From: Granulicella sibirica
GTDB lineage: Bacteria; Acidobacteriota; Terriglobia; Terriglobales; Acidobacteriaceae
Assembly: GCF_004115155.1 (NCBI RefSeq)
Contig: NZ_RDSM01000007.1
Location: 1 to 64,000, forward strand
Direction: 5' to 3'
Length of the DNA stretch: 64,000 nucleotides
Shown piece by piece: positions 43,601 through 52,225 of this stretch. The stretch's first letter is position 1. Every line of letters starts with the position of its first letter. A program made the position numbers and the translations under genes. The notes under the pieces were generated by a model. That model did no database searches. It was not told the DNA's origin and saw only the letters and a program-made list of their open reading frames with translations.

Positions 43601-46135
43601 AGCGCGGACGATTCAGGGCGATTGCTCATCGGAGACGCGCTCACGATCAAGACGGCGATTGACGACGTCTGGTCTCAGTGCCTCTTCTGTGGCCATGTGC
43701 AGTTCAAGCCATTTCTCGGCTCATGCGCCGAGTGTGGACAAAAGCAACTAGAACCGCGCCCTCCCGAACATCCGTACATGCGGGCCAGGAAGGACTTCTT
43801 CCGTGAGCCGCTGCGGGCGGTTCTTAAGGGCCAGCGGCCCGTCCATATCACCGCGGAAGAACACACGGCACAGCTATCGCAGCGAGACACTGGGGTTGTT
43901 TACGCGACGACGGAGGAGTTTGAACTGCGCTTTCAGGATGTTCCTTTGGGAAAGAACAAGCCTGCCGTTGATATTTTGAGTTGCACCACCACGATGGAAG
44001 TGGGCATCGACATCGGATCGCTGACCGCGGTTGGTCTCCGGACTGTTCCGCCGCTGAGGGAGAACTATCAGCAGCGCGCCGGCCGGGCAGGGCGCAGAGG
44101 AACATCTGTCTCGAGTGTGATCACCTTCGCTCAAGGAGGTCCGCACGATGCCTTTCATTTCGAACATCCGGCAGTGATGATCAGCGGCCAGGCCCGTGAG
44201 CCACGCATCAAGTCGGACAACCGACGTCTCGCCCGGCGGCACATCTATTCGTACCTTCTCCAAACCTTCTTTCATGAACAGATGGACTTACTACCAGAAG
44301 CCCAGCAGAACTCTTTGGCCGCATCAAGGCCCGATCTCATGAGCGCTTTCGGACTAGCTACGGCATTCTTCCACGGCAACGACCAATTCACTTTTGCGGC
44401 TTTCCAGTTGTGGATGAAAAGTCCGAACTCAAAGAAAGTTCACGATCGTATCGTGTCATGGCTCCCCGATGAGTTGTTCACAGATGCGAGCAAACGCGAA
44501 GTAGAGAAGGCTACCTATGTTAAAGCCGTCAGTGCCGAGATGATCGAAGAACTCACGGCGATAGGAAAGGAAGTCGAGGCGAATGAAACCGCCGGCGAAG
44601 AAGAAGTAACTGAGCAGGAGGAAACGGCTGAGCCGCTCACTTTGCTCGATCTCCTATTCGACAAGGGGCTGCTGCCTTCCTATGCTTTTCCAACCGATCT
44701 TTGCAGTTTCGTGATCCAGGAGCGCGCGGACTTTGGCAAGGTCATCGAACGGGAGCGCCCGCAACTCGGAAAGACCCAGGCACTCAGTGAATACGCACCG
44801 GGCAGAATCCTCGTCGTCAACAAACAAACCTACCGCGTGGGAGGAATCTTCTTCGATGGCTTGGCAACCACGAGTCCGGCCGAAGGCTTTTTTGACGGAG
44901 CACGCGACCGGTACATTGGATGTCCACGTTGCTCCTTCGTCCGACTAGAAGAGACAGCTGACGTTGCAAGCCCACCTGCTGAGAAGGAATGTCCCGTATG
45001 CCAAGGAGAGTTACAGGCGAATGAGTTGCTTGATCCGCCTGCGTTCTCTCCAGAGGCAGGCAGGCGCCTGAGGGACGAGGACCGAGACCAGGACATTACA
45101 TACGCTTCCAGCGCCCAGCTTCCCGAATTAGTTGACCGGGATTTTCAATGGGATAGTCTCACCGGGTCACAGATCTCCTTTGCCTATCGGGAAAGGGTCA
45201 AGCTGATCGTCACCAACAAAGGCAAGAACAGTACGGGCTTCGGCGTCTGCGAAACCTGCGGCGCCGCCTGGCTCTCCGACGATCCTGAGTCGGAGAAAGA
45301 TCACCCGCGACCTTTTCTGCTGCCCGACTACGTCCGCAAGAGGGAGCAGCCGCCCAAGCATTGCAACGGTCACGTCCGGAAGGGCCTTTACCTCGGACAC
45401 CAGTTCCGCACTGACATTCTCCTTCTACGGCTCGAATTCGACGCCGCGATGGACTTCAATCCTGAGCACCCGTGGGTCAACGACGCGCTCGCAACCTGTT
45501 CGGAGGCTGTGGCGCTGGGTTCGAGCCTTGGACTTTCTATCGATCCTGGTGAACTCAGCTCTGGCTATCGCTTCGTCCCCGCGGCACATGGAGGCATCGC
45601 TACCGCCGAGATATACCTGTTTGATACTGCCTCGGGCGGCGCTGGTTACGCATACGAAGTAGGCAAGAATCTACAAGAAATGTTGCCTCGCATCGAGGAA
45701 CTGCTGACAGTCTGCCCCGCGCCGTGTGAGCGCTCCTGTACAAAGTGCCTGCGGCACTACGGGAATCGCTTCCTTCATCCGCGGCTGGATCGCCGGCTGG
45801 GCCTGCAACTCCTTCGATACGCGCGACTCAGCGAACTCCCGGCGATTCCGTCTCCCGCCGAGCAGAGGAACACTCTGGAACCGTTGGCGAGATTTCTCCA
45901 GTTAGAGGGGTGGACTCTCGCGTTGGCTGATACGGCCTTGCTCGCCACCCCTGTTGGAGGAAACAGATCTGTTGCGATCGGCACCTATCCCGCACTTCTT
46001 TCCAAGGCAGAGGCAGAAAAACGTCACCCCCTAGTGCACGGTTCGGGAGAAACTCGCATTCTGCTGCCCGACTACCTCGTGGAGCGGGACCTGCCGTCCG
46101 CCTATCAGGAGGTAGTAAAGTATGTCAAAGTATAG
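40670..46135 (+). CDS. Giant DEAD/DEAH helicase with DUF1998-like C-terminus (DruE-like)
   Basis: The 1821-residue SF2 helicase has Walker A VATGTGSGKTE (about 113-123), LVTNYSMLEYMLLRP (about 305) and motif II VLDEAHMYRG (about 343-352). Motif Va/VI TTMEVGIDIGS and QQRAGRAGRRG lie at about 1105-1145. Several zinc-binding Cys groups occur (CNEECTLR, CPRC/CPVC near 1420-1445). The C-terminal DUF1998-like part holds DTASGGAGYAYEVG and CPAPCERSCTKCLRHYGNRF (about 1682-1701). Size and fusion of helicase with DUF1998 match DruE, the signature of Druantia systems. DISARM splits these functions between DrmA and DrmB and adds a PLD nuclease, absent here. It presumably translocates on invading DNA. 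Confidence 0.8.
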   Translation: MTDIGIKQVAERIHNRLQRYLEAQYHIKDPALIEERHRLLLEPGSIAQRPFVEVTPSYAVEDGFTRLKIPQTVSNLLTELGTLRPSVGVYPPYRHQADALEAFFGKNSDDLIVATGTGSGKTETFLYSAIGSLVMEATERAASFAMPGVRVLLLYPMNALVSDQTSRLRRLFGDERMAGLFETRWGRRPRFGMYTSRTPYPGIRTNDKDGRNIAPLLEYFVELEESGDSEKQNLVKELKNRGRWPAKDLIGFFAPDEEEVKTYKSGKNAGKTYRSRHWDNRLNTQPGDRELLTRHEIQKNPPDLLVTNYSMLEYMLLRPIERTIFRKTSDWLASDPGNQFLLVLDEAHMYRGVSGAEVGLLIRRLQSRLGISRDQMRCILTSASLGDGPTAEAAGKLFGEALTGKRKSGGFTVIRGTKEARPKSAPGTTAEATAFAAVDPALFAGIDKAAIEQALVSVAASLGWEAPDGDRPQYVGKQLTGTGPLELLIEICAGNGTAFESLAHQLFPTVPQEEAEAATDALLALGSFARRHESGRQEQPLLPTRVHMFFRGLPSVHACLNEECTLRRYSADGKSVLGRFYTEPRTNCQCGARVFEIFTHRDCGTSFTRAFGVGRRADFLWNEHGGTLSQFGAPLHEIHLLLEEPHPDQVRSVEPVWLDIATGRLQERQPSESAGFRLVYRPTEADEDEGLSTFTNCPVCTRRTNTGGSLKIMDLATKGEQPFANLIREQFVNQVATKPRDERHPNEGRKALLFSDGRQKAARLARDLPREVERDSLREALIAALKELADIGKDPVPDETLYAGFVLVCARHHLHFFDGQDQKALLEDCHRLEKDYDLDLDLALQDGWKATPLIRFRQALLRQISDPYYSLIAACAVVVQPRKSKLKLLERRVTAVPAETLAEIAEAWIHEMLYHDAFDPSLSLTARYQEFPYFEVIGAEDGLKKFFGEVAKRAQLEKDIVDQLRRELFDLFTRTAVSADDSGRLLIGDALTIKTAIDDVWSQCLFCGHVQFKPFLGSCAECGQKQLEPRPPEHPYMRARKDFFREPLRAVLKGQRPVHITAEEHTAQLSQRDTGVVYATTEEFELRFQDVPLGKNKPAVDILSCTTTMEVGIDIGSLTAVGLRTVPPLRENYQQRAGRAGRRGTSVSSVITFAQGGPHDAFHFEHPAVMISGQAREPRIKSDNRRLARRHIYSYLLQTFFHEQMDLLPEAQQNSLAASRPDLMSAFGLATAFFHGNDQFTFAAFQLWMKSPNSKKVHDRIVSWLPDELFTDASKREVEKATYVKAVSAEMIEELTAIGKEVEANETAGEEEVTEQEETAEPLTLLDLLFDKGLLPSYAFPTDLCSFVIQERADFGKVIERERPQLGKTQALSEYAPGRILVVNKQTYRVGGIFFDGLATTSPAEGFFDGARDRYIGCPRCSFVRLEETADVASPPAEKECPVCQGELQANELLDPPAFSPEAGRRLRDEDRDQDITYASSAQLPELVDRDFQWDSLTGSQISFAYRERVKLIVTNKGKNSTGFGVCETCGAAWLSDDPESEKDHPRPFLLPDYVRKREQPPKHCNGHVRKGLYLGHQFRTDILLLRLEFDAAMDFNPEHPWVNDALATCSEAVALGSSLGLSIDPGELSSGYRFVPAAHGGIATAEIYLFDTASGGAGYAYEVGKNLQEMLPRIEELLTVCPAPCERSCTKCLRHYGNRFLHPRLDRRLGLQLLRYARLSELPAIPSPAEQRNTLEPLARFLQLEGWTLALADTALLATPVGGNRSVAIGTYPALLSKAEAEKRHPLVHGSGETRILLPDYLVERDLPSAYQEVVKYVKV

Positions 46136-47621
46136 GACAGGCGTATATCCCCTAGTCGCGATCCAAACCTTCATTGAGGCCACACGGGATTCTGGCTACA
46201 AGAGCACGGCCGCAGCTCTTTCCGAACTTGTCGATAACTCCTTCGAAGCCGAGGCAAGGACAGTGTCCGTGTGCCTGTCCGAGGATGCGGATGGCAAGTG
46301 CATCATGGTGACAGACGATGGAACCGGGATGTCTCCCCAGACAATGCAACTGGCGTTGCAGTTCGGCGGCAGCACGCGGTTCAACTCTCGGTTAGGCACA
46401 GGGCGCTATGGCATGGGCCTGCCGAATGGTTCCTTGAGTCAGGCCCGCCGCGTGGATGTCTACAGTTGGACTAACCCGGGAGAAATCTGGGCAAGCTACC
46501 TCGATGTCGACGAGATTGCCTCAGGCGGCCTCTCTTCCGTTCCGGCACCCTGCCGGTTCAAACCTGATGCCGCAGACGACCCTCCGTCGTCGCCGACAGG
46601 AACCGTGATCACGCTGACCAAATGCGACCGGCTCGACTTTCGTACGCAGAAGACCCAGGCGAAGTACCTCCACCTCGAATTCGGCCGCACCTTTCGTCAC
46701 CAGCTATACAGCGGCAAGAAACTGTTGATCAACGGTGAACGGGTCAAGCCGATCGATCCGCTCTTTCTCCGAAACGGCAACAACTTAACCGGCGCAGAGC
46801 CTTATGGGCCCGCCCTCCGTTACGACGTAGCCTCACCGGCAGGTAAAGCCTCACAAATCTCGGTCAGGTTCGCCGTTCTGCCCATCGAACGGTGGTGCCC
46901 TCTTTCCAACGAGTACAAGAACGCACACGGAATCTCGAAGGGAGCCGGCGTTTCTGTGGTGCGCGGCGGGCGCGAGATCGACTGTGGATGGTACTTCATG
47001 GGCTCCAAGAGGAAGGAGAACTACGACGATTGGTGGCGCTGCGAAATCTCCTTTTCCCCAGAACTCGACGAGTTGTTCGGTGTCACACACACTAAGCAGA
47101 AGATCAATTCAACCGAGATGCTGGAAAGCATCTTAACGCCGGACCTGGAGCGCATTGCGAGAGAGTTGAACAACCTCGTTCGACGCCGCTACCTCGCGGT
47201 TCGCGAAGAGTCAGTAGAATTGAAAAGTACTGCTGTCGCAGAGCATAAGGATTCCCTAATGGCTCCGGTCGTTTTACGCCGCCGGAGCCCGCAGAATACC
47301 GCGCGCGTACAGGGAAGGATTACTCCACTGGGCTACAGAATCGATGAACAGGTATTAGAAGAGGTGAGTTTTTATCGTCCGTCGCTGGCACAGGAGCGAC
47401 TCACGCTAACCCTGAACCGCGATCACAACTTTTATCAGAAGATCTATCAGCCCTTGGCGGCAACTCGGCAGGTCGAATCTGCACGAGTTCTGAATCAGCT
47501 ACAACTCATGCTCCTCGCTGTGGGGCGCGCCGAATGCGCGCTGAGATCGGCAGAGGAGAAGATTGCTGTCCGACGGTTGAGGGAGACGTGGAGTAATGCT
47601 CTTACGGCCTTCCTGGATTAG
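46122..47621 (+). CDS. GHKL (MORC/Hsp90-like) ATPase
   Basis: The 499-residue protein has the N-terminal GHKL fold motifs: TAAALSELVDNSFEAEA (N box, about 27-43), MVTDDGTGMS (G1, about 61-70) and GTGRYGMGLPNGSLSQARRV (G2, about 93-112). The SxxQARRVDVY continuation is close to eukaryotic MORC ATPases. GHKL ATPases dimerise on ATP and can clamp DNA. The start overlaps the helicase gene by 14 bases. It is placed between the DruE-like and DruA-like genes in one operon. Classical Druantia sets, as I know them, lack such a gene, which makes this arrangement notable. Confidence 0.8.
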   Translation: MSKYRTGVYPLVAIQTFIEATRDSGYKSTAAALSELVDNSFEAEARTVSVCLSEDADGKCIMVTDDGTGMSPQTMQLALQFGGSTRFNSRLGTGRYGMGLPNGSLSQARRVDVYSWTNPGEIWASYLDVDEIASGGLSSVPAPCRFKPDAADDPPSSPTGTVITLTKCDRLDFRTQKTQAKYLHLEFGRTFRHQLYSGKKLLINGERVKPIDPLFLRNGNNLTGAEPYGPALRYDVASPAGKASQISVRFAVLPIERWCPLSNEYKNAHGISKGAGVSVVRGGREIDCGWYFMGSKRKENYDDWWRCEISFSPELDELFGVTHTKQKINSTEMLESILTPDLERIARELNNLVRRRYLAVREESVELKSTAVAEHKDSLMAPVVLRRRSPQNTARVQGRITPLGYRIDEQVLEEVSFYRPSLAQERLTLTLNRDHNFYQKIYQPLAATRQVESARVLNQLQLMLLAVGRAECALRSAEEKIAVRRLRETWSNALTAFLD

Positions 47622-47633
47622 GACGCAATCACC

Positions 47634-49649
47634 ATGGGCCAAACAGCCACCCTCACCCCCAACCTCACTGTGCTCATGCCGATCTTTCGCGAGAGGTGTG
47701 CATCTATTCGCAAGATGGTTCGCAACTGCCGTGAGACCGTCTCTGCGGAGTTGATCCAACGAATTCGATCCAGTGTCCTCGCACCTCTGACCAAACCAAC
47801 CAAGGCTCAGGTCCAAGAAGAGCTAGAACTGCTTGCATCGTTGAGCGTCACAATCGACCTCATCGCTCAGGGATGGCGTGTTGTCACCATCTCTCCGGCC
47901 GTCGTGATCGAATTCGAGAACGGCTTCTCGCCGGAGGCGGAAAAGGAGCGCATCCGGCACGTTCATCTGATCGACCGAGACGATCAACTGCGTCAGCCGG
48001 CAACGCGGACCTTCATCAAAGGGATGGAAAAGAAGCGTCTGACCAAGAAAGGGTGGCACTCCATCTATTCGGTCATGCGGGATGGCGAGAGCCTTGCCCG
48101 GGACCTGTCCGCGATTCGGGCCACGCCTGACTCAGGATCTAAACTCGAACAACTTCGAGGCGCAATCAAGCCCTACATTCAGTTCGTCGAACGAGACGCT
48201 TATTGCGAGCACACCGGACTACGCCTGATGGACATCTGGCGTTACTTCCGGCACACCTGGGTGAACTCTTACAAGAGTGTTCCAGGCCGCTCCATGATGA
48301 TCCTCATCCGCGATGCGAAGGTTGAGAACCACCCGGTGGTCGGGATTGCCTGCCTTGCCAGTTCCGTAGTCCAACAGTCTTCGCGGGACAAGTGGATTGG
48401 CTGGAACTCGGAAAGTGCCATCGAGCATTTCCGAAGCTCGACGAAGCCCAAGCGAGATGCGGCATGGCTCCTCAGCGAGGTAGACCGTTTCATCAAGAGC
48501 ATCTACCTGAAGGACCTTCTCGATAGCGGCCTCATTGCTCGGTCCGACTTGCGGAAGCCGACGCCCGAGATCATTGAAAAACTCCTCAAGGATTCGGAGC
48601 GTGCCATCAGACATCACCGGCGATATCCGAACGCCGCGCAGCACAAGCACGTGGCCACAGGGACTGTCGCAGAGTGGCGCGCACGCGCAGAGACGAGTCT
48701 TTTCCGCAGCAAACGTTCCAAACAGCTCGCGAGTCTGCTCTCTGTCCGTACCGCATTCCAGGATCAGAAGATCGGCGGCGACGCGACCAAAGAGGCTTGG
48801 GCTCAAGCGTTCGAGAATGCTCGGTTTCGGCAAGCAGTCGGCCAGATTGTTCGGATGCTGAAGGGCGAACGGGTAGGCGTCAATATGATGGACATCACCG
48901 TCTGCGGCGCAGTCGCCCCTTACAATCTCATACTTGGCGGGAAACTCGTTTGCATTCTCCTGTGCAGTCCGGAGGTCGTCAACGGATACCAACGCCGCTA
49001 TGAGAAACAAACCAGTCTCATTGCATCCAGTATGCGGGGTGCCCCGGTCCACAGACGAGCACAACTCGTATTGCTCTGCACGACGAGTTTGTATGGATCG
49101 GCTTTGAGCCAATATAGCCGGGTCAAAGTGCCCGCCGAAGCCATCGGCGGCAAACCCCACGAGAAGATTGAATATCGCTCCATTGGTCTGAGCGAGGGTT
49201 TCGGGTCGTTTCACATAAGCCAGGAGACGCTGGGCCTCATGAGCACGCTCATCGGCCGCTCAAAGGAGGCGCGGAAGGTCAACTCGATCTTCGGTGAGGG
49301 AGTTAACCCGCTGATGCGGAAGATCCGCGAAGGCATGGAGTTGCTGGGATTGCCGTCCGACGTGTTGATGAACCACGGCAACAAGCGTGTCGTGTACGGT
49401 GTCGCGCTTGCCAAAAACTTTCGTGATGTCCTATTGGGCTTTGCTGACTCCGCGCAATACAACGTACCCCGAACGCGGGACAAGCTGAGAACGGAGATGC
49501 TCGCAGACTTTTGGCGCCAACGCTGGCTTCTCAATCGCCTGGAGAAGCCTGGCCTCCTAGAGAAAGTCGCAAAACACACGACTGTTTATCCCATCAGGCA
49601 CGGAGCTCAAGTGGCACTGCCAGAAGATGGAACAGCTAATTCAAGCTAA
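47634..49649 (+). CDS. druA: DUF4338 protein (DruA-like)
   Basis: The 671-residue protein contains the DUF4338 core. RYFRHTWVNSYKSVPGRSMM leads into HPVVGIACLASSVVQQSSRD and KWIGW (about 232-258), matching the DruA 'LLG...RDxWIGW' block. Downstream are VNMMDITVCGAVAPYNLILG, KLVCILLCSPEVVNGY and a C-terminal helical part. Druantia I uses DruA with the DruE helicase; both are here. The protein is longer than I expect for DruA, mainly at the N-terminus (about 1-190). It ends the operon; a minus-strand pseudogene converges on it. Confidence 0.7.
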   Translation: MGQTATLTPNLTVLMPIFRERCASIRKMVRNCRETVSAELIQRIRSSVLAPLTKPTKAQVQEELELLASLSVTIDLIAQGWRVVTISPAVVIEFENGFSPEAEKERIRHVHLIDRDDQLRQPATRTFIKGMEKKRLTKKGWHSIYSVMRDGESLARDLSAIRATPDSGSKLEQLRGAIKPYIQFVERDAYCEHTGLRLMDIWRYFRHTWVNSYKSVPGRSMMILIRDAKVENHPVVGIACLASSVVQQSSRDKWIGWNSESAIEHFRSSTKPKRDAAWLLSEVDRFIKSIYLKDLLDSGLIARSDLRKPTPEIIEKLLKDSERAIRHHRRYPNAAQHKHVATGTVAEWRARAETSLFRSKRSKQLASLLSVRTAFQDQKIGGDATKEAWAQAFENARFRQAVGQIVRMLKGERVGVNMMDITVCGAVAPYNLILGGKLVCILLCSPEVVNGYQRRYEKQTSLIASSMRGAPVHRRAQLVLLCTTSLYGSALSQYSRVKVPAEAIGGKPHEKIEYRSIGLSEGFGSFHISQETLGLMSTLIGRSKEARKVNSIFGEGVNPLMRKIREGMELLGLPSDVLMNHGNKRVVYGVALAKNFRDVLLGFADSAQYNVPRTRDKLRTEMLADFWRQRWLLNRLEKPGLLEKVAKHTTVYPIRHGAQVALPEDGTANSS

Positions 49650-49906
49650 TCTAGATGATGAGGGACGACCACACTCCCTGGTTGTTTTGCCGTGAACGAA
49701 CTCTGCGCTGCATAGGACTCCTCAATCGCTGTTCGATCGGGTTGCCCGTGCACGCTGAAGCAGTGAACGGACCGCCCCGCAGATTGTGCTTTGCACACGG
49801 CTTCCTTCCAGCTTTCGTCGTTTGAAATCGGCCCCTCAACCGAGAACTCCTTGTTGTCTGAGTCCACGACGCACAGCTAGAACCGCTTCAGTTCTCTTTT
49901 TCCCAT
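49646..49906 (-). pseudogene. Small conserved-looking protein with an in-frame stop
   Basis: Read from ATG at 49906 on the minus strand the frame gives MGKRELKRF, a TAG at 49877-49879, then LCVVDSDNKEFSVEGPISND and ESWKEAVCKAQSAGRSVHCF to the end. The sense of both parts suggests one 86-codon gene with a single-base nonsense change (for example TAC or TAT to TAG). A GTG at 49867 could restart translation of 73 residues. It converges on druA with a 4-base overlap. The function is unknown. Confidence 0.45.
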
Positions 49907-50423
49907 ATCTTCAGCCTTCCGTACAGGGCCTTTGTTCTCCATCCTCAGATCGGCCGGATGTCAGAGGGAAGTTCCCGATCGTAATCGACCATCCAGAGCA
50001 GATATTTCGCTTCAAACAACAGATCCCATGCCTCGCAAAGTGGGCAAACTGCTCGGCGGACATCGCAACCGGGCAGATTCTGCCTGCGCGATCACTCAAC
50101 CTGCCGCTGCTGGAGGCCTGCGGCGCCAGTTCCGCTTCTCTGTATGAGCACAGCGCAATATCTTCCTTGAAGATGAGCAAGCTTGATGCTCTCTTCTCGA
50201 TGCGTGATAAATGCTCATCTCGTCAGGAATTATTCCAGACTGATGCGAAATCACCAAGGCGCTCATCGAAACTTATTCCATCTCTGACGACCTGAAATTT
50301 TCGTGGCTCGTCGGCCGATTCCGGCCGACGCGTCATTGTGGCGGGGCGTCGATATGGTTTACTCCCGGTCAAATTATGCTTTATTTCACTCACTCGGCTT
50401 GCAAACTTACGATGGAGGCCCGT
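49907..50423. other. Intergenic region upstream of the methyltransferase
   Basis: A stretch of 517 bases without a supported gene. Open frames exist on both strands but lack ribosome sites and recognisable domains. A palindrome at 50310-50329 lies 95 bases before the next gene and may be its control site. Confidence 0.4.
50310..50329 (+). promoter_or_regulatory. Inverted repeat upstream of the methyltransferase gene
   Basis: GTCGGCCG (50310-50317) and CGGCCGAC (50322-50329) are perfect 8-bp arms with the 4-base centre ATTC. There is no T-run, so an operator or methylation-sensitive control site is more likely than a terminator. This is inference. Confidence 0.45.
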
Positions 50424-51485
50424 ATGCGCGCTGTTGCTCGGCTCAAGCTTGGCTACTATCCACTCCCTTTTGAAGAAGGTTCCCGTCTGCGGCGGATCCT
50501 TCAATTTCCAATCGAAGGAGCTTCGGTCCTTGACCCGTGTGCTGGCACGGGCGCGGCGCTCCTCCAGATCTCTGAAGGAGAGAACGTCGCGCGGTACGCG
50601 GTGGAACTGGATGCGCGCCGCGCGCAGGAGTGCCAGGAGGCCGGTATTAATACTGTCCATGGCAACCTCTTCGACGTGCAGGCAAAGAGCGGAAGTTTCT
50701 CCCTTCTGTACCTCAATCCGCCTTATGACTCCGAAGTAGCATCCTTTGGCAACAAGCGCATGGAACTGCGGTTTCTGCAGAAAACTTTTCGTTGGCTGAT
50801 CGTTGGCGGAGTTCTGGTGATGGTCGTCCCCCATGGGCAGTTGGAGGGATGCACCGATCTCCTCGCAGACGCGTTCACCAGCTTCCAGGTCTTGCGGCTA
50901 AGCGATCCGGGATCCATGCGCTTCGACCAAGTTGTACTCATCGCTGTCCAAGCGCGAATCAAAGCGGCAGACTACGAGCGAAACCGCGAACAGCTGATCT
51001 CGGCGATATGGACTGATGCGATGCCCGTCCTGACGGGAACCGAAGCTCCATTTATCATCCCACCCACCACCAAGGTTGAGATCGAACACCGAGGTCTTCC
51101 GCTCGATGAAATCGAGGACCTGGTTCTCTCATCTTCTGCATGGGCCAAGGTACGTCCGTATGTCCTCCCGCGGGAAGAAGCATCTGTCGGCCGGCCGATC
51201 ACGCCGCTGCACGGTGGGCATGTGGGATTGCTGTGCACGGCTGGCCTCCTGAACGGAGTGTTCGGTTCGGGAGAGGATCGCCACATCGCTCGCTGGAGGA
51301 CGGTGAAGTACGTCACAACGTTCGAAGAGAAGACTGAAGGCTACACCGAGATCCACAAACGGGAACGCTTCTCCAACGAACTGGCTTTGGTTTACGAAGA
51401 CGGCCGCACGCTGATTCTTATCGACGAAAAGAAGAAGGAGAAAAGAGACAATGCAGAACGCACATCTCCGGCTCGCGCGGCTTGA
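50424..51485 (+). CDS. SAM-dependent DNA adenine-methyltransferase-like protein (DUF6094-like)
   Basis: The 353-residue protein has SAM-binding motif I VLDPCAGTGAALLQ (about 35-48), the acidic end of strand 2 (VELDARRAQE, about 60-69) and catalytic motif LNPPYDSE (about 97-104). NPPY is typical of N6-adenine methyltransferases. I chose ATG 50424 because GGAGG lies 5 bases before it; ATG 50412 is an alternative. The C-terminal half is unfamiliar and ends Lys/Arg-rich. It overlaps the next gene by 35 bases. With the SNF2 helicase downstream it resembles plasmid-borne methylase/helicase pairs. Confidence 0.7.
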   Translation: MRAVARLKLGYYPLPFEEGSRLRRILQFPIEGASVLDPCAGTGAALLQISEGENVARYAVELDARRAQECQEAGINTVHGNLFDVQAKSGSFSLLYLNPPYDSEVASFGNKRMELRFLQKTFRWLIVGGVLVMVVPHGQLEGCTDLLADAFTSFQVLRLSDPGSMRFDQVVLIAVQARIKAADYERNREQLISAIWTDAMPVLTGTEAPFIIPPTTKVEIEHRGLPLDEIEDLVLSSSAWAKVRPYVLPREEASVGRPITPLHGGHVGLLCTAGLLNGVFGSGEDRHIARWRTVKYVTTFEEKTEGYTEIHKRERFSNELALVYEDGRTLILIDEKKKEKRDNAERTSPARAA

Positions 51486-52101
51486 GTACGTCAGGAACTC
51501 CCTCAAGACCCAGACGCACACCGCTGTCCATGTTACCCATTTCATCGGAGAAGGAGAGCAGGCCCACCTCCTCAGCTACTTCGGAAACGATGCTGAGGTG
51601 GGCGCCGTTACAGCGGCAATTCAAGAGAATCATCGCCTTGATCTCGTCACTCCAGATGGCAAGAGGCAACGGATAGGTTTCGGGTCAGAACCTTCACTGT
51701 ACAAAGCGAACCTTAGCCTGGCCCGGCAGAAGAGATCCCTACGTCACGTCGTAGCTATCTCTTCGGGACTCCATGCAAATGGGAGCGCCGGCAGAACCAT
51801 CCTCTTGAACGATGAGGAGCAGGCGGTCGATCTCTCATGGGCTACGCTCGTAAGTCTCCAGGGGCTCCCTGCAGTTTTATCGTGGGGAGGCCACGTCATG
51901 GAGAGGTTGCGGGAAGACGGCAAGGTCAAGCCCCTCGTTGGAGTTGGGTGCTCGCCTGTGCTAGTTGATGCGACTCGAGAAGAGCTGATGAATCGAATCG
52001 GCCAAGGTCGAAGGGCGAATCTCACATCGTTCCCCGACAAGAACGGCCCCATCTCTTGGCCTTCATTCGACATGAAGGCGGCCTTGGCTGGGGCATTTTG
52101 A
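51451..52101 (+). CDS. Unknown protein between methyltransferase and SNF2 helicase
   Basis: The 216-residue soluble protein (MQNAHLRLARLEYVRNSLKT) starts inside the methyltransferase gene behind AGAAGGAG. Internal segments VHVTHFIGEGEQAHLLSYFG and RSLRHVVAISSGLHANGSAG look like an alpha/beta domain. I do not recognise it. Its place between a methylase and a helicase suggests part of the same system. It ends before a strong terminator. Confidence 0.55.
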   Translation: MQNAHLRLARLEYVRNSLKTQTHTAVHVTHFIGEGEQAHLLSYFGNDAEVGAVTAAIQENHRLDLVTPDGKRQRIGFGSEPSLYKANLSLARQKRSLRHVVAISSGLHANGSAGRTILLNDEEQAVDLSWATLVSLQGLPAVLSWGGHVMERLREDGKVKPLVGVGCSPVLVDATREELMNRIGQGRRANLTSFPDKNGPISWPSFDMKAALAGAF

Positions 52102-52184
52102 ACCTCCTCACACGATGATCCGCCGCAAGACGTGACTCGCTTTCTCAGCTTCCGGCATTCAGCAAATCCTTCATTCGATCCGCA

Positions 52185-52213
52185 GAGGCCAGCCAAGCGC
52201 TGGCCTCTTTTTA
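52185..52213 (+). terminator. Intrinsic terminator before the SNF2 gene
   Basis: GAGGCCAGC (52185-52193) and GCTGGCCTC (52199-52207) form a 9-bp stem with a 5-base loop, followed by TTTTTATT. The next ribosome site (TTGGAG) begins in the T-run and the ATG is at 52226, the same arrangement as at 33077-33116. It could be a terminator with read-through control. Confidence 0.8.
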
Positions 52214-52225
52214 TTGGAGTCGCGT

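Noticed and set aside
40670..46135. DISARM interpretation of the helicase locus
   Set aside because: DISARM separates helicase (DrmA) and DUF1998 (DrmB) and has a PLD protein (DrmC). Here helicase and DUF1998 are fused, no PLD motif is seen, and a DUF4338 protein is present.
48219..49214. 331-residue minus-strand open frame
   Set aside because: Antisense shadow of the DUF4338 gene, whose domain is clear on the plus strand.
49786..50295. 169-residue plus-strand frame
   Set aside because: It begins opposite a better minus-strand gene, lacks a ribosome site and has no recognisable domain.
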